Below are positions 40,797-50,024 of a stretch of 54,007 nucleotides of DNA, piece by piece. A model generated the notes under the pieces. That model was not told the origin of the DNA, did not search any database, and worked only from the letters and a program-made list of their open reading frames with translations. The DNA is from Phycisphaerae bacterium (lineage in GTDB: Bacteria > Planctomycetota > Phycisphaerae > Sedimentisphaerales > Anaerobacaceae), in NCBI GenBank assembly GCA_016782865.1, contig JADHXR010000032.1, positions 1-54,007 on the forward strand, given 5' to 3'. Numbering within the stretch: the first letter of the stretch is position 1; every line of letters starts with the position of its first letter. A program made the position numbers and the translations under genes.

Positions 40797-43532
40797 CTAT
40801 CGAATCAGCCTGATGTCGTCGAAGTGCACCGTTCCTATGCCGCCAGTGGCAACTGGGGCACCCCTCGTGCCGAAGCCAATGGTGATTGAGCCAACATTGG
40901 TCAGGTTCGCACCCTGAGTGGCAAATTCCTGCAGGTCGATTACCCACTCGTTCCAGCCGCCATCCTGAGTTGCAGCATCATCAGGGTGATACACTACGGC
41001 GTTACCTAGAGCTGCAAACATGCGATCGGGCGCATTGGCAGAATCGCCCTTAAACCAAACCACCAGCTTTGTTACACCGTGCTCGGTCCAGTCCTTTTTG
41101 GACACCAACGTCATAGTCGCCTCGGAGGTCTTGCCCGCATTGTCGTAGCTAACCGGCATTGCCTGGGCGCTGCTGCGGCCCTGCGACATGAAAGGAGGAT
41201 CCAGATTGCCGGCGACCGCGCCATTGGTCAAAGTCCCGAAACCGTCTATCCAGGTCAGATAGATCCTGTTGCTGCCCGGCTCGTTTTCGTTAAGGTCATT
41301 GTACGACTCGAAGTTGTCCACAATCAGATGGCCCGGCACCGTGAACTTCCAGATAGTTCCGGCAATGACCGTCCCGCCGGCCTCGACCTCATCGACACGC
41401 CAGTAATAGTCGCCACCGCCAAACTCGACCAGTCCGGCCAGCGATAGACTCGTCCCGGCCTGATTGCCTTTGAACGCCGGCGAACTGTTGTCGGCGCCGG
41501 CGACAGCGTCTCTATCGGTGCCGAAGTACACATCATGCGAAGCGGCTGTGTCACCCTTAGACCAGCTCAACGAACTTATATCACGGATGTCCACGGTCGC
41601 GTGACGAGCCGGTACGGGACTGCCGGCCGACTTCGTGTCGCCCCGTATGAGTGCCCCGATCTCTTCCTCGCTCAGGGTCTTGTCGTAGATATGCACGTCG
41701 TCGAGCAGGCCTTCAAAGTAGTCCTGTGCCGCGTCGTTTGAGAAGCCAATGTTGACACGCTCCTGCCAGTCGAAGTCCGACTGGGCCTTGGTACCGCTGG
41801 CCTGGAGCACGCCATCGACATACAGCTTTTGGCCGCCGGCCGACCCGCCGTAGGTGTGCACCACGTGATGCCAGAGCCCGTCCGCAAGGTTTACCCCGGT
41901 TGCGATTGTCTCGTCATCCCAAACTCGGGCCATGAGGTTGCCGGCGCTTAAGTAAATGTGCCGGTCGTGGCCGCCGCCGCCCAGGTCGTTTTGCACCACG
42001 GTCATCAGTCCGCAGTTAGCGTTGGTCGTCCTGAACCACATGGCCGCCGCATACTCGGTCTCCGAGGCGTCCAACATGACGCTAACGTAGTCGTCCTTTC
42101 CGTCAAATTCCGTCGCTCCGCCGTTATACCCGTCGAGGGCCCATTGCGGCCCGTTTCTCAGCGTGCCGTGATTGCCGTGGCCGGACCAATCAACAACGGT
42201 CGTTCCGGCGCCTTCATCGAGCTTCCACCAGCCAATCAGACTCGGATCCGTGATCTCGACTTCGGGCAAAGTTGTGAAGCTCCAGACGTCGCCCTTGTGG
42301 GTGGCCGGTGGATCAAACTCATCGACGCGCCAGTAGTATGTCTTGTCTGACTCAAGCACGCCCGGAGTAAAGGTTGTGCCTGTCTGAGCCACTCCCCCTG
42401 ATGCGTTGTCTACCTCGTCGAAATTGTCGCTGAAGTACACCGTATGCAATTTGGCGTTGAAGCCGGCGGTCCACTCCAGGATCACGTCTGATAATACGAA
42501 CCGGGCCTTGTCAGCCGGGACAGCCTCGTACGCCTTCTTCGGCGGAACCCAGAAACTCCAGACGTCGCCTTTCCACGGGCTGTTGGGCTCGGAGTCGTTG
42601 ACCTCGTCGACTCGCCAGTAGTAGGTCGTTCCCGGCACAAGGCCGTCCGGGAAAGCAAATCCGGTGAATCCGGCAATAAGCGATGTTGTACCCAGGTTAC
42701 CCTGGAACGCACCTTCGGCGCCGCTGTTCACGTCATCGAAATTGTCGCTCAGATATACGTCATGCGAGACCGCGTGGCCTCCCGGAGACCAGCCGAGATT
42801 CACCCACGTAGCTCCGAGCATGGCGCCGTCAGCCGGGTTGGGGCCCCAGGCGTAAGGCCATACCTCACCTGCCATAGCGCTGAGAATCTCGACCTCCGAT
42901 AGTATGTGGTCGTAAATGCGAATGTCGTCCACCATACCTTCAAGCCAGCCCATTGCGTTGCCTGAGTTGGAACCAACGTGGTAACGATCACCAGCGGCCC
43001 ATAGTGTCCCAACGGTCGTTGCAGTGCCTTCCTCCTGGCCATTTACGTATAAACGCATATCTCCGTTATTGGTTGCAGTCACGGCCACAAAATACCAGGT
43101 GTCAACTTCGATCGCTGTTGTTCCCGCCACCGTACGCGCGCTGCCATCGTAGGTGTAATGCTCGAACAGCCCGGAGCTATTAATCCTCAACTGGTGCGAC
43201 CAATGGGTCGTTGGCCCTGAACTGCTCGTTCGCGCAATGATGCTTGCGGCATCCGTGCGCGCCGGTTTCACCCAAGCGGCAATCGTATAGGTCGTTGGAC
43301 TCGTTGCCAGAGGAAGCTCCATGTAGTCGTCGGCCCCGTCGAACACCAGGCCCTGATTGTCCATCCCTGCTCCATAGCCTGGTGTCCCACCTGTAAATGT
43401 GGCGTTCGCCGAACCTGCCGAGTCGTCCAGGTTTCCATCAAGTTTCCAGTGTCCTACCAGTTCAGCCGACGTATTGCCTGCTACACCCAACACTAGAACT
43501 GCAGAAATCAAACGAATCAATTTTCCGCACAT
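40797..43532 (-). CDS. Secreted LamG-domain exoprotein
   Basis: 911 residues. Signal peptide 1-23. LamG/concanavalin-like domain 1 (about 25-225: LVGHWKLDGNLDDSAGSAN to VDDIRIYDHILSE). Then two beta modules with the SHDVYLSDNFDDV...TYYWRVDEV...GDVWSF pattern. LamG domain 2 follows (about 440-650: LIGWWKLDEGAGTTVVDWSGHGNHGT to LDDVHIYDKTLSE), a third module of the WRVDEV type, and a C-terminal beta-sandwich (VDNFESYND to VHFDDIRLIR) like a carbohydrate-binding domain. This is a standard planctomycete glycan-binding surface protein layout. It has its own promoter. Confidence 0.88.
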   Translation of the reverse strand: MCGKLIRLISAVLVLGVAGNTSAELVGHWKLDGNLDDSAGSANATFTGGTPGYGAGMDNQGLVFDGADDYMELPLATSPTTYTIAAWVKPARTDAASIIARTSSSGPTTHWSHQLRINSSGLFEHYTYDGSARTVAGTTAIEVDTWYFVAVTATNNGDMRLYVNGQEEGTATTVGTLWAAGDRYHVGSNSGNAMGWLEGMVDDIRIYDHILSEVEILSAMAGEVWPYAWGPNPADGAMLGATWVNLGWSPGGHAVSHDVYLSDNFDDVNSGAEGAFQGNLGTTSLIAGFTGFAFPDGLVPGTTYYWRVDEVNDSEPNSPWKGDVWSFWVPPKKAYEAVPADKARFVLSDVILEWTAGFNAKLHTVYFSDNFDEVDNASGGVAQTGTTFTPGVLESDKTYYWRVDEFDPPATHKGDVWSFTTLPEVEITDPSLIGWWKLDEGAGTTVVDWSGHGNHGTLRNGPQWALDGYNGGATEFDGKDDYVSVMLDASETEYAAAMWFRTTNANCGLMTVVQNDLGGGGHDRHIYLSAGNLMARVWDDETIATGVNLADGLWHHVVHTYGGSAGGQKLYVDGVLQASGTKAQSDFDWQERVNIGFSNDAAQDYFEGLLDDVHIYDKTLSEEEIGALIRGDTKSAGSPVPARHATVDIRDISSLSWSKGDTAASHDVYFGTDRDAVAGADNSSPAFKGNQAGTSLSLAGLVEFGGGDYYWRVDEVEAGGTVIAGTIWKFTVPGHLIVDNFESYNDLNENEPGSNRIYLTWIDGFGTLTNGAVAGNLDPPFMSQGRSSAQAMPVSYDNAGKTSEATMTLVSKKDWTEHGVTKLVVWFKGDSANAPDRMFAALGNAVVYHPDDAATQDGGWNEWVIDLQEFATQGANLTNVGSITIGFGTRGAPVATGGIGTVHFDDIRLIR

Positions 43533-43563
43533 AATGATCCTCCTTTATAGAATTGATTGGACC

Positions 43564-43642
43564 GGGATTTCCCGGAAACGTTTCACCGAACCACTCCTAC
43601 AAGCTCTAAAATTAAAATACCATAATATCATCTCAATGTCAA
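43564..43642 (-). promoter_or_regulatory. Promoter and operators of the LamG gene
   Basis: Minus strand: TTGACA (43642-43637), 17-base spacer beginning TTGAGATGA, TATTTT (43619-43614), GTGGTTC downstream, a LacI-type palindrome GAAACGTTTC (43584-43575) and GGGAAATCCC (43573-43564). Confidence 0.65.
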
Positions 43643-43743
43643 CAATGCTCTCTTGTCCAAATTTCGTCGTACCTGAATGAATCTCTCAGCACGCAGCAGG
43701 TTGGTTGGAGAGGCCGCGGCGAGTCCGGCGAGACCTATCATGC

Positions 43744-44538
43744 TCAATAGAAGCTTTGGTTGCCGCTGAGGACTCTCGGCTCGGTTCTGTCGTTCCAGTC
43801 ATTCATAAGATCTATGTCATACTCCGAGTGGCTTTTCCATTCGACGTGCCCGTCCCCGAAGCAGCGGTTGAGCCCGGTGATGGCGGGCGGGCCGGTATCC
43901 ATGTGGCCCCAATTGAAAAGTTCAGGATTCCTATGCACCGAGGCGCCTCGTCGGCCGTGATTGTAGAGATATCCGTTTGTGCCGCCCAGTCTGAAACAGG
44001 CATCAGTCACGATAATCCGATTGCCTGTAAGCTCCCTCTCCGTCAAGTGCTGCGGATGGGTGGTATGGTCGCGGTAGATGTCCATCCGAGCCCAGTAGGC
44101 ATACTCCATCACAATGAACCTAGCCGCATCCCAGTGCTCATGGGTCATCCAGTAGTAGTCCATCTTGTTGGCCGGACAGAGCCAGGCATCTCCGAGATCG
44201 CGTTTTTCGTAATCAAAGCCCGGCATGTAAGGGCCAAAAACGGGCAAGCTGAACTCGCCCGGATGCGCCCTGGCCTTGTCCTCAGTTGACCAGGCGATGA
44301 TCCCCTCGGGGCCGCCGCCCCAGGTATCGTCGGTCTTTAGGAGACGCCCGTCATTCTCACCGACATAGGTCGCAACGGCAATACCCCACTGCCTCAGGTT
44401 TGAACTGCACATCACCTGTCGCGACTGATCTCTGGCGATCTTCAGCGCCGGCATCAGTACGCCCATGAGGACCGCAATGACCGCGATCACAACGAGCAAC
44501 TCAATTAGCGTAAATCCTTCTTCGCTTCTCGTACTCAT
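43744..44538 (-). CDS. Type II secretion-type pseudopilin
   Basis: 264 residues. The class III leader [27 protein letters not shown] is a prepilin-peptidase site and N-terminal helix, followed by NLRQWGIAVATYV and a soluble beta domain ending in FGDGHVEWKSHSEYD. The H-E-W/FGDGHV ending and layout match planctomycete DUF1559-like pseudopilins, which often sit beside secreted polysaccharide enzymes. A frameshifted paralogue lies 24 bases upstream on the same strand. Confidence 0.85.
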   Translation of the reverse strand: MSTRSEEGFTLIELLVVIAVIAVLMGVLMPALKIARDQSRQVMCSSNLRQWGIAVATYVGENDGRLLKTDDTWGGGPEGIIAWSTEDKARAHPGEFSLPVFGPYMPGFDYEKRDLGDAWLCPANKMDYYWMTHEHWDAARFIVMEYAYWARMDIYRDHTTHPQHLTERELTGNRIIVTDACFRLGGTNGYLYNHGRRGASVHRNPELFNWGHMDTGPPAITGLNRCFGDGHVEWKSHSEYDIDLMNDWNDRTEPRVLSGNQSFY

Positions 44539-44562
44539 ACATTCACCGCAGCGGGTAATCGT

Positions 44563-45341
44563 TCAGAACGCATCATATCCGAGTTTTCCCCAGATGCCCC
44601 TCTGCACCCATTGCACATCCTTCTTACCTTCCTCCGTCGCAGGAGCAAAGAGCCCCACCCAGGTCCGCACGTTATCACGTCCCTGCTTGATCGTTTCGAT
44701 ACCTTTCCACTTGTGGTATTCGGAGTGTCCGTCCGCATAGGTGAAATTGGTCCCGTCACCGTGCCTCGTGACCGGCTGATCCCACCACCTGGGTTCGCTG
44801 TACCTCGTCGAGTAGGCGTCAGGGCTCGATAGACCTTCGTCGATGAAGAATAGTCTCTGGGCCGGCTGCGGAACGAGCATCCGTTTCTTGAAGACAGGAC
44901 TGCCTTCTACGGATCTGCCGTTGCTGGCTATCATCATCGCGTACGTCATCAGTTCTCCCCGATGCCCCGCAGGGCACTTGTAGATATCTACTTCCGTCAC
45001 GTAGGGCCACAATGCGCCGTCTTTGATCCCTTTTATCTGGTCATTCTCCGGTAATTGTCCACCCTGTGCCCATCCGGACGCCCAGGTCACGCCCACCCAG
45101 GGCTCACCGAACTCGTTCCTCCATCGCCCGCCTGCCTCGCTGCTGACCAGCTTGTCGTCGTTGTCATCGGCATAGAGAATCTGCGCCCCAGGCCCAGTTG
45201 CTTGAGATTGCCGAGGCAAACGGCCCGCTGACCCTGCTCGCGGGCTCTCTGGAGGGTCGGCATCAAAATCGCCATCAATAAAGCTATGATGGCAATCACA
45301 ACCAACAACTCTATTAGCGTGAATCCTCTGCGTGATTCCAT
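44563..45341 (-). pseudogene. Frameshifted pseudopilin gene
   Basis: ATG at 45341 starts [33 protein letters not shown] and NLKQLG, then the frame breaks near 45190. The remaining 200 residues ([45 protein letters not shown]) are in another frame to a stop at 44563. Both parts clearly belong to one protein. Either a recent mutation, a sequencing error, or a programmed shift; a paralogue of the 43744 gene. Confidence 0.8.
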
Positions 45342-45902
45342 GGCCTTGATTCGAAACACTTCACACTGATCGAAGCAATGTTGCCTTTCACCGCATACCC
45401 AACGACACCAGGTATTCATACTTGTCCAACATGGCAGTGCCCATTCCAGCTCTCGTATTTTCTCTCATATTCACAATACTATAACGGCAAATATGCGAAG
45501 AAATCCACCTCATATTGCGCATTATAGTCTTCATAGTGCGCATTTCCCTTGAGTTGTGTTCTGATGCAGTGTACAAACAGAGCATATCCGGGATTCCAAG
45601 AATCATACTGCTGATTGAGAAATCGCGAACTTATGGTATGGAAAGCGTTAGAATCCCCCTGGGAATCTGGGGCACGTAGATTTTATGCCTGACAACTACT
45701 CCTCAAGTGCTTTGCCAAGAATGAAGGTACTTATGCGCAAAATGAGATAGTTCTTCCTGTATTTGTTCAGTTATGCTTTTTCCAATGTGTGGGAGTTTGA
45801 GGATTGGTAGAATTGCTTCGGACATGAGCAATGCCGGGGGCAAACGTAGGGTAATCTGTGCACATCGAAATCAACAACCAATCAATTGGAGATTCAGTTA
45901 TC
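45342..45902. other. Divergent regulatory region
   Basis: Non-coding space between the pilin genes and the beta-helix gene. It contains an inverted repeat, TGCGCA...TGCGCA (45516-45542), that may bind a regulator. No gene seen. Confidence 0.4.
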
Positions 45903-48152
45903 ATGAAATGGACGCAGTTCGGATTCATCGTGTTAGCCTGCACGGCTGGCTCGGCCAAAGAATATCATGTCTCACAAAGTGGTTCTGACACCCATAACGG
46001 CTCCGCATCTACACCATTCAAAACGATCTCTGCGGCTGCTCGGATGGCTCAGCCCGGGGATACGATCACCGTGCATGAGGGCGTTTACCGGGAACGCATC
46101 GATCCATCGCGCGGCGGGACGTCTGCTGACAAGCGCATCGTTTATCAGGCCGCGGCTGGAGAGAGAGTCACAATCAGGGGCTCGGAGCCCGTCACCGGCT
46201 GGCAGCCGGTTCAGCACGATGCCTGGAAGGTCACGATCCCCAATCGCTTTTTCGGAGACTTCAATCCCTACAAGGACCTGATCAACGGCGACTGGTTTAA
46301 TCCCAAGGGACGCGAGCATCACACGGGTGCGGTGTATCTAAACGGCCACTGGCTGACAGAGGCCGCCCAACTGGAGCATGTGTTGCAGCCTGTTGGACAG
46401 GCAAGCTCGCTGTATGCACCGGGGGGCGGCGGCGCCCTGCTGAACGTGGCTTGGCTGCAAACCGGCAAGGTCGGACGCGTTGAGGCCAACAGTTATGCTG
46501 CGCAACAGGGCATTCAGAAAGCGCCCTGCTCGGAAGGCGGTGAGTGCATCGGCTGGATCGATCCAGGCGATTGGGTACGCTATGAGCGGGTGGACCTGGG
46601 ACACCGTTGCCGACAGATCGAGATGCGCGCGGCCTCGGCCACGCGAGGCGGCATCATCGAGATTCGTTTGGACGCACCGGATGGGGAGCTGCTGGGCACC
46701 TGTAGGGTACCCAATACAGGCGGTTGGCAATCCTGGTCATCGTTCCAGGCCAAGATAAAACCGACCAGCGGGATCAAGACGCTCTGTCTGGTCTTCAGGG
46801 GACCCCACTCGCGGAGCACACGGGATCTGCGCCTGTGGTTTGCCCAAGTGGATGATTCGAACACCACAATTTGGGCTCAATTTAAAGACGTCAATCCCAA
46901 TGAAGCACAGGTCGAGATCAATGTGCGCCAGGCCGTGTTCTATCCGGAACAACCGGGCATCAACTACATTACCGTCCGCGGCTTTTTCCTGGAACACGCG
47001 GCCACTCCCTGGGCGCCGCCCACGGCTGAGCAGATCGGTCTGATCGGTACCCACTGGAGCAAGGGCTGGATCATCGAGGACAACACCATTCGCTATTCCG
47101 TGTGCACGGGAGTGACACTCGGCAAACACGGCGACGAGTTTGACAATACCTCACAGAACTCGGCCGAAGGCTACGTCAAGACCATCGAGCGTGCCCTGGC
47201 CCGGGGCTGGTCCAAGGCCAATATCGGCCACCATGTAGTGCGCAACAACCACATCTCCCACTGCGAGCAGGCTGGGATCGTCGGCAGCATGGGACCGGTG
47301 TTCAGTCAGATCACGGACAATACCATCCACGACATCCACGTGCGCCGCTTGTTCACTGGGGCGGAAATGGCCGGGATCAAGTTCCACGGGGCCGTGGATA
47401 CCGTCATCAGTCGCAACCACATATACCGTACCACGCGCGGTATCTGGCTGGACTGGATGACCCAGGGCACGCGTGTCACGCGCAACCTGCTGCACGATAA
47501 CGGTCCCAGTGAAGACCTGTTCGTAGAAGTCAATCACGGCCCCTTCCTGGTGGATAACAACATCCTCCTATCCAGCAACGGCATCTTGGTCAACTCCCAG
47601 GGCGCCGCCTATGTGCATAACCTGATTGCAGGCCGTATCCATGTTGCTGTGGGCGAACGTCGCTTGACGCCCTATCTCAAGGTGCACGCGACCGATGTGG
47701 CAGGATTGCATGAGAACCTTAGCGGTGATGAACGCTACTACAACAATATCTTGGTGAATGAAGGTCTGGCCGGATATGACCGTGCGGTGTTGCCAGTGTT
47801 CATGGGCGGCAACGTATTCCTCAAGGGCGCCAAATCGTCAAAGCACGAATCCAAACCACTCGTGTTGGCCGATACCGATCCTGCTCTTAAGCTGATAGAA
47901 AAACCGGATGGCATGTACCTTCAAATAACGATCGAGAAAGCCATTACGCAACAACAGTGTCCCTTGGTCACAACTGAACTGTTGGGCAGAGCCAAGACGC
48001 CCGGTCTTTCCTATGAGCAGTCCGACGGATCGTCCTATTGTCTGGACACGGATTACCTCGGTATGAAGAGAAACGAACGGAATCCCTCTCCAGGACCGTT
48101 TGCCGCCCCGGCGGGAAGAAAACAGATCAAGGTCTGGCCGATCCCGCGGTGA
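45903..48152 (+). CDS. Secreted parallel beta-helix protein with CBM6-like insert
   Basis: 749 residues from the ATG at 45903, with TTGGAG upstream; a GTG at 45858 would add 15 non-signal residues. Short signal peptide (FGFIVLACTAGSA). YHVSQSGSDTHNGSASTPFKTISAAARMAQPGDTITV is the start of a right-handed beta-helix of pectate-lyase type, with VYRERI and later helix rungs (NTIRYSVCTGVT, NHISHCEQAGIVGS, NHIYRTTRGIWLD). A CBM6-like domain is inserted at about 195-315 (RVEANSYAAQQG, GGECIGWIDPGDWVRYERVDLG). Probably a polysaccharide lyase or hydrolase; the exact family is unclear. Confidence 0.8.
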   Translation: MKWTQFGFIVLACTAGSAKEYHVSQSGSDTHNGSASTPFKTISAAARMAQPGDTITVHEGVYRERIDPSRGGTSADKRIVYQAAAGERVTIRGSEPVTGWQPVQHDAWKVTIPNRFFGDFNPYKDLINGDWFNPKGREHHTGAVYLNGHWLTEAAQLEHVLQPVGQASSLYAPGGGGALLNVAWLQTGKVGRVEANSYAAQQGIQKAPCSEGGECIGWIDPGDWVRYERVDLGHRCRQIEMRAASATRGGIIEIRLDAPDGELLGTCRVPNTGGWQSWSSFQAKIKPTSGIKTLCLVFRGPHSRSTRDLRLWFAQVDDSNTTIWAQFKDVNPNEAQVEINVRQAVFYPEQPGINYITVRGFFLEHAATPWAPPTAEQIGLIGTHWSKGWIIEDNTIRYSVCTGVTLGKHGDEFDNTSQNSAEGYVKTIERALARGWSKANIGHHVVRNNHISHCEQAGIVGSMGPVFSQITDNTIHDIHVRRLFTGAEMAGIKFHGAVDTVISRNHIYRTTRGIWLDWMTQGTRVTRNLLHDNGPSEDLFVEVNHGPFLVDNNILLSSNGILVNSQGAAYVHNLIAGRIHVAVGERRLTPYLKVHATDVAGLHENLSGDERYYNNILVNEGLAGYDRAVLPVFMGGNVFLKGAKSSKHESKPLVLADTDPALKLIEKPDGMYLQITIEKAITQQQCPLVTTELLGRAKTPGLSYEQSDGSSYCLDTDYLGMKRNERNPSPGPFAAPAGRKQIKVWPIPR

Positions 48153-48379
48153 GAACCGCTGCGGTGAAGTACCACATGGGAAATCCATATGAGAAATGCC
48201 GGAAACGAAGGGTCGGATGCTGAAGGAGGTCGAACAAATCTGGATCGGGCGCCGCTAGTGTCTTGGAACTCTGATTCGATACGCGATGGAACTGGACCAC
48301 AACAAAGGACCAGCGGCGGCCTTGCGTCTGCTGGACATCCTCGCTTCGAGAAAGCTGATAGCCAACCGCATGCTTAATC
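48153..48379. other. Non-coding region with weak gene remnant
   Basis: On the plus strand AIRYAMELDHNKGPAAALRLLDIL (48270-48345) resembles a TPR-like tail of some sigma factors, but the match is too short to call. Otherwise nothing seen. Confidence 0.3.
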
Positions 48380-48655
48380 ATGAGGATTTTCCGTCATAGA
48401 AGTCACTCACCAATCACGGTATCATGGGTGAAAACTGTAAAGCTAAAGCTGCACAAATACCCTCATGTGGTGGTTCTGTGGGGATACGGTTTTGCCAGGC
48501 AGTGCTTGGCATACGTCCCTATTCACACACCCAAAACGCCGAAGAAGGTTACACTTGAACCGGCAAATCGACCACTAGACTACGACTACTCACTCGGCAA
48601 CATCACTCTGACACTCCCACATCTCCAAATCCACGATATCATCGTAGTTGAGTGA
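48380..48655 (+). pseudogene. C-terminal fragment of an alpha-L-fucosidase-like enzyme
   Basis: 91 codons ending KKVTLEPANRPLDYDYSLGN and LTLPHLQIHDIIVVE, the beta-sandwich tail pattern of GH29-type fucosidases and similar glycosidases. The catalytic part is missing. The kinase-TPR remnant begins 15 bases later. Confidence 0.55.
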
Positions 48656-48670
48656 AAGCCCGCCCCCTCA

Positions 48671-48802
48671 CTCGGTGACGCTCACCCACACACGTTGGAT
48701 TTTTGGAACAACCTTATCGAACTCTACGAAGCCTGGAACAAGCCTGAAGAGGCCGTCAAGTGGCGAGCAAAACTACCGCAAACAGAAGCTTCTAGAGAGT
48801 GA
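48671..48802 (+). pseudogene. 3' remnant of a kinase-TPR gene (copy 2)
   Basis: 43 codons in one frame: LGDAHPHTLDFWNNLIELYE to WRAKLPQTEASRE and a stop. No upstream kinase or TPR body remains. Closely matches copy 1 at 36925-37057, and similarity continues after the stop (CATGTCAC and the CTGACCTACAA stretch). Confidence 0.78.
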
Positions 48803-49029
48803 CATGTCACCACAAAACGGCCCTATTTTTCTGACCTACAAAACGTCGAACCTCCTTGAAACGACGTGTCTCCAAAATGTCACTACGAATTTCAATTTTG
48901 CCAAATAGAGTCCTAGAACATGTCCGTTTCTTGCTTGAGTCGGCAATCTCCCTGTGAAAAATATTACGCCATCGGATTCAATGTACGGGGTAAAACTTCA
49001 CGAATGCCCGCGGGGTACAAATAGAAGCA

Positions 49030-49236
49030 ATGAAGCAAAACAGGGACCGACCGTTCTGCATTTTTGCCGGATTTTATAAACCACATCTTCCATTTGTGGC
49101 TCCAAAACGCTATTGGGATCTATACGAGAACAAGAAGATCGAAAGGCTGAAACCATTGGATATGCCGGACGGCACGGTTGACTACGCTTGCTACTACTCC
49201 GAACTCTGGTCTTACGGTGATCAGAAAGACACCGGA
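49030..49236 (+). pseudogene. Sulfatase fragment
   Basis: RPFCIFAGFYKPHLPFVAPKRYWDLYENKKIERL then DMPDGTVDYACYYSELWSYGD, the middle part of a type I sulfatase (alkaline-phosphatase fold). Start and end are missing; it is cut by an IS5-type remnant at about 49232. Confidence 0.7.
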
Positions 49237-49309
49237 ATCTTCGCTTCTTCTTTGGGATCAATGGTTCTATGATTTGCCATAGCTCGTCGTTCAGTATTTG
49301 TTTTGCCAT
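49232..49309 (-). pseudogene. IS5-type transposase N-terminal remnant
   Basis: 26 codons, MAKQILNDELWQIIEPLIPK plus KKRRFR, the characteristic start of IS5-family transposases, then lost into the sulfatase fragment. A trace of an older insertion. Confidence 0.65.
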
Positions 49310-49626
49310 GAGTAGCCTCCTTGCTCATATGTGCAATACTAAACTACTCATGCCATCGCTCACAGGACCTGAAAATATTTCATTTTGTTAGAGGCTCTAA
49401 GTCTTTTTGGTTCCGGCTAGACCCATTTTCCGCAGGTCTGTTAGCGGTAAATCCAGGTGACATCCGGGTTTTCTAAACGGTATGCCGATCGAGAGGTTTA
49501 CTCTCGGCGTACAGGAATAGCTTTACGTTAGATTAGGCCTTGAAGTTAACGTACCTGAAACTGTTCCCTGTTAAGTTTGTGTGTGGAAAAATATTTTCTA
49601 TGTTTTTTATTTTTTTGTGGACAAAG

Positions 49627-49652
49627 TCTGATAGCATTGCTATGCTATCAGA
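49627..49652 (+). promoter_or_regulatory. Hairpin before the first IS gene
   Basis: TCTGATAGCA-N6-TGCTATCAGA ends three bases before the ATG at 49655, so the stem covers the ribosome-binding zone and may limit translation of the IS genes. Confidence 0.6.
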
Positions 49653-49654
49653 TC

Positions 49655-49984
49655 ATGGGCACAAAAACACTACGAAATAAAATAGATAGGCTAAAACAGC
49701 AGATCGTAAATCTGGGACCCGTGCGACCTGGCACCCTTTATGAACGCCGTAGTGTCTGTGGAAAAACGGGATGCCGTTGCAGTCGCCCTAAGAAACCTGT
49801 GCGTCACGGACCCTACCATTATCTCAGCTATACCTTCGAAGGAAAGAGCTATACAGAATTCGTGTCAAAACAGCGACTATCGTTGGTTCAAAGAGAAATT
49901 GACAATTACCACAAACTCATGGAAAAGGTCAAGACACTGGTGCATACCAGCATCGAATTAGCAAGGTTAAAGAAATCCAAATAG
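49655..49984 (+). CDS. IS accessory protein (DUF6788-like)
   Basis: 109 residues. Central Cys motif SVCGKTGCRCSRPKKPVRHGPYHYLSYTFEGKSYTEFV and helical ends. Proteins with this VCGKxGCxC...HGPY pattern accompany IS4/IS1634-type transposases and may bind DNA through the Cys cluster. Ends 40 bases before the transposase start. Confidence 0.75.
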   Translation: MGTKTLRNKIDRLKQQIVNLGPVRPGTLYERRSVCGKTGCRCSRPKKPVRHGPYHYLSYTFEGKSYTEFVSKQRLSLVQREIDNYHKLMEKVKTLVHTSIELARLKKSK

Positions 49985-50024
49985 TTCAGTCAGGATGGCG
50001 CAACAAAACCGAAGGAGCCGAATC

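Noticed and set aside
48270..48345. Sigma-factor TPR tail remnant
   Set aside because: The match is about 25 residues of low-complexity Ala/Leu sequence, too weak to name.
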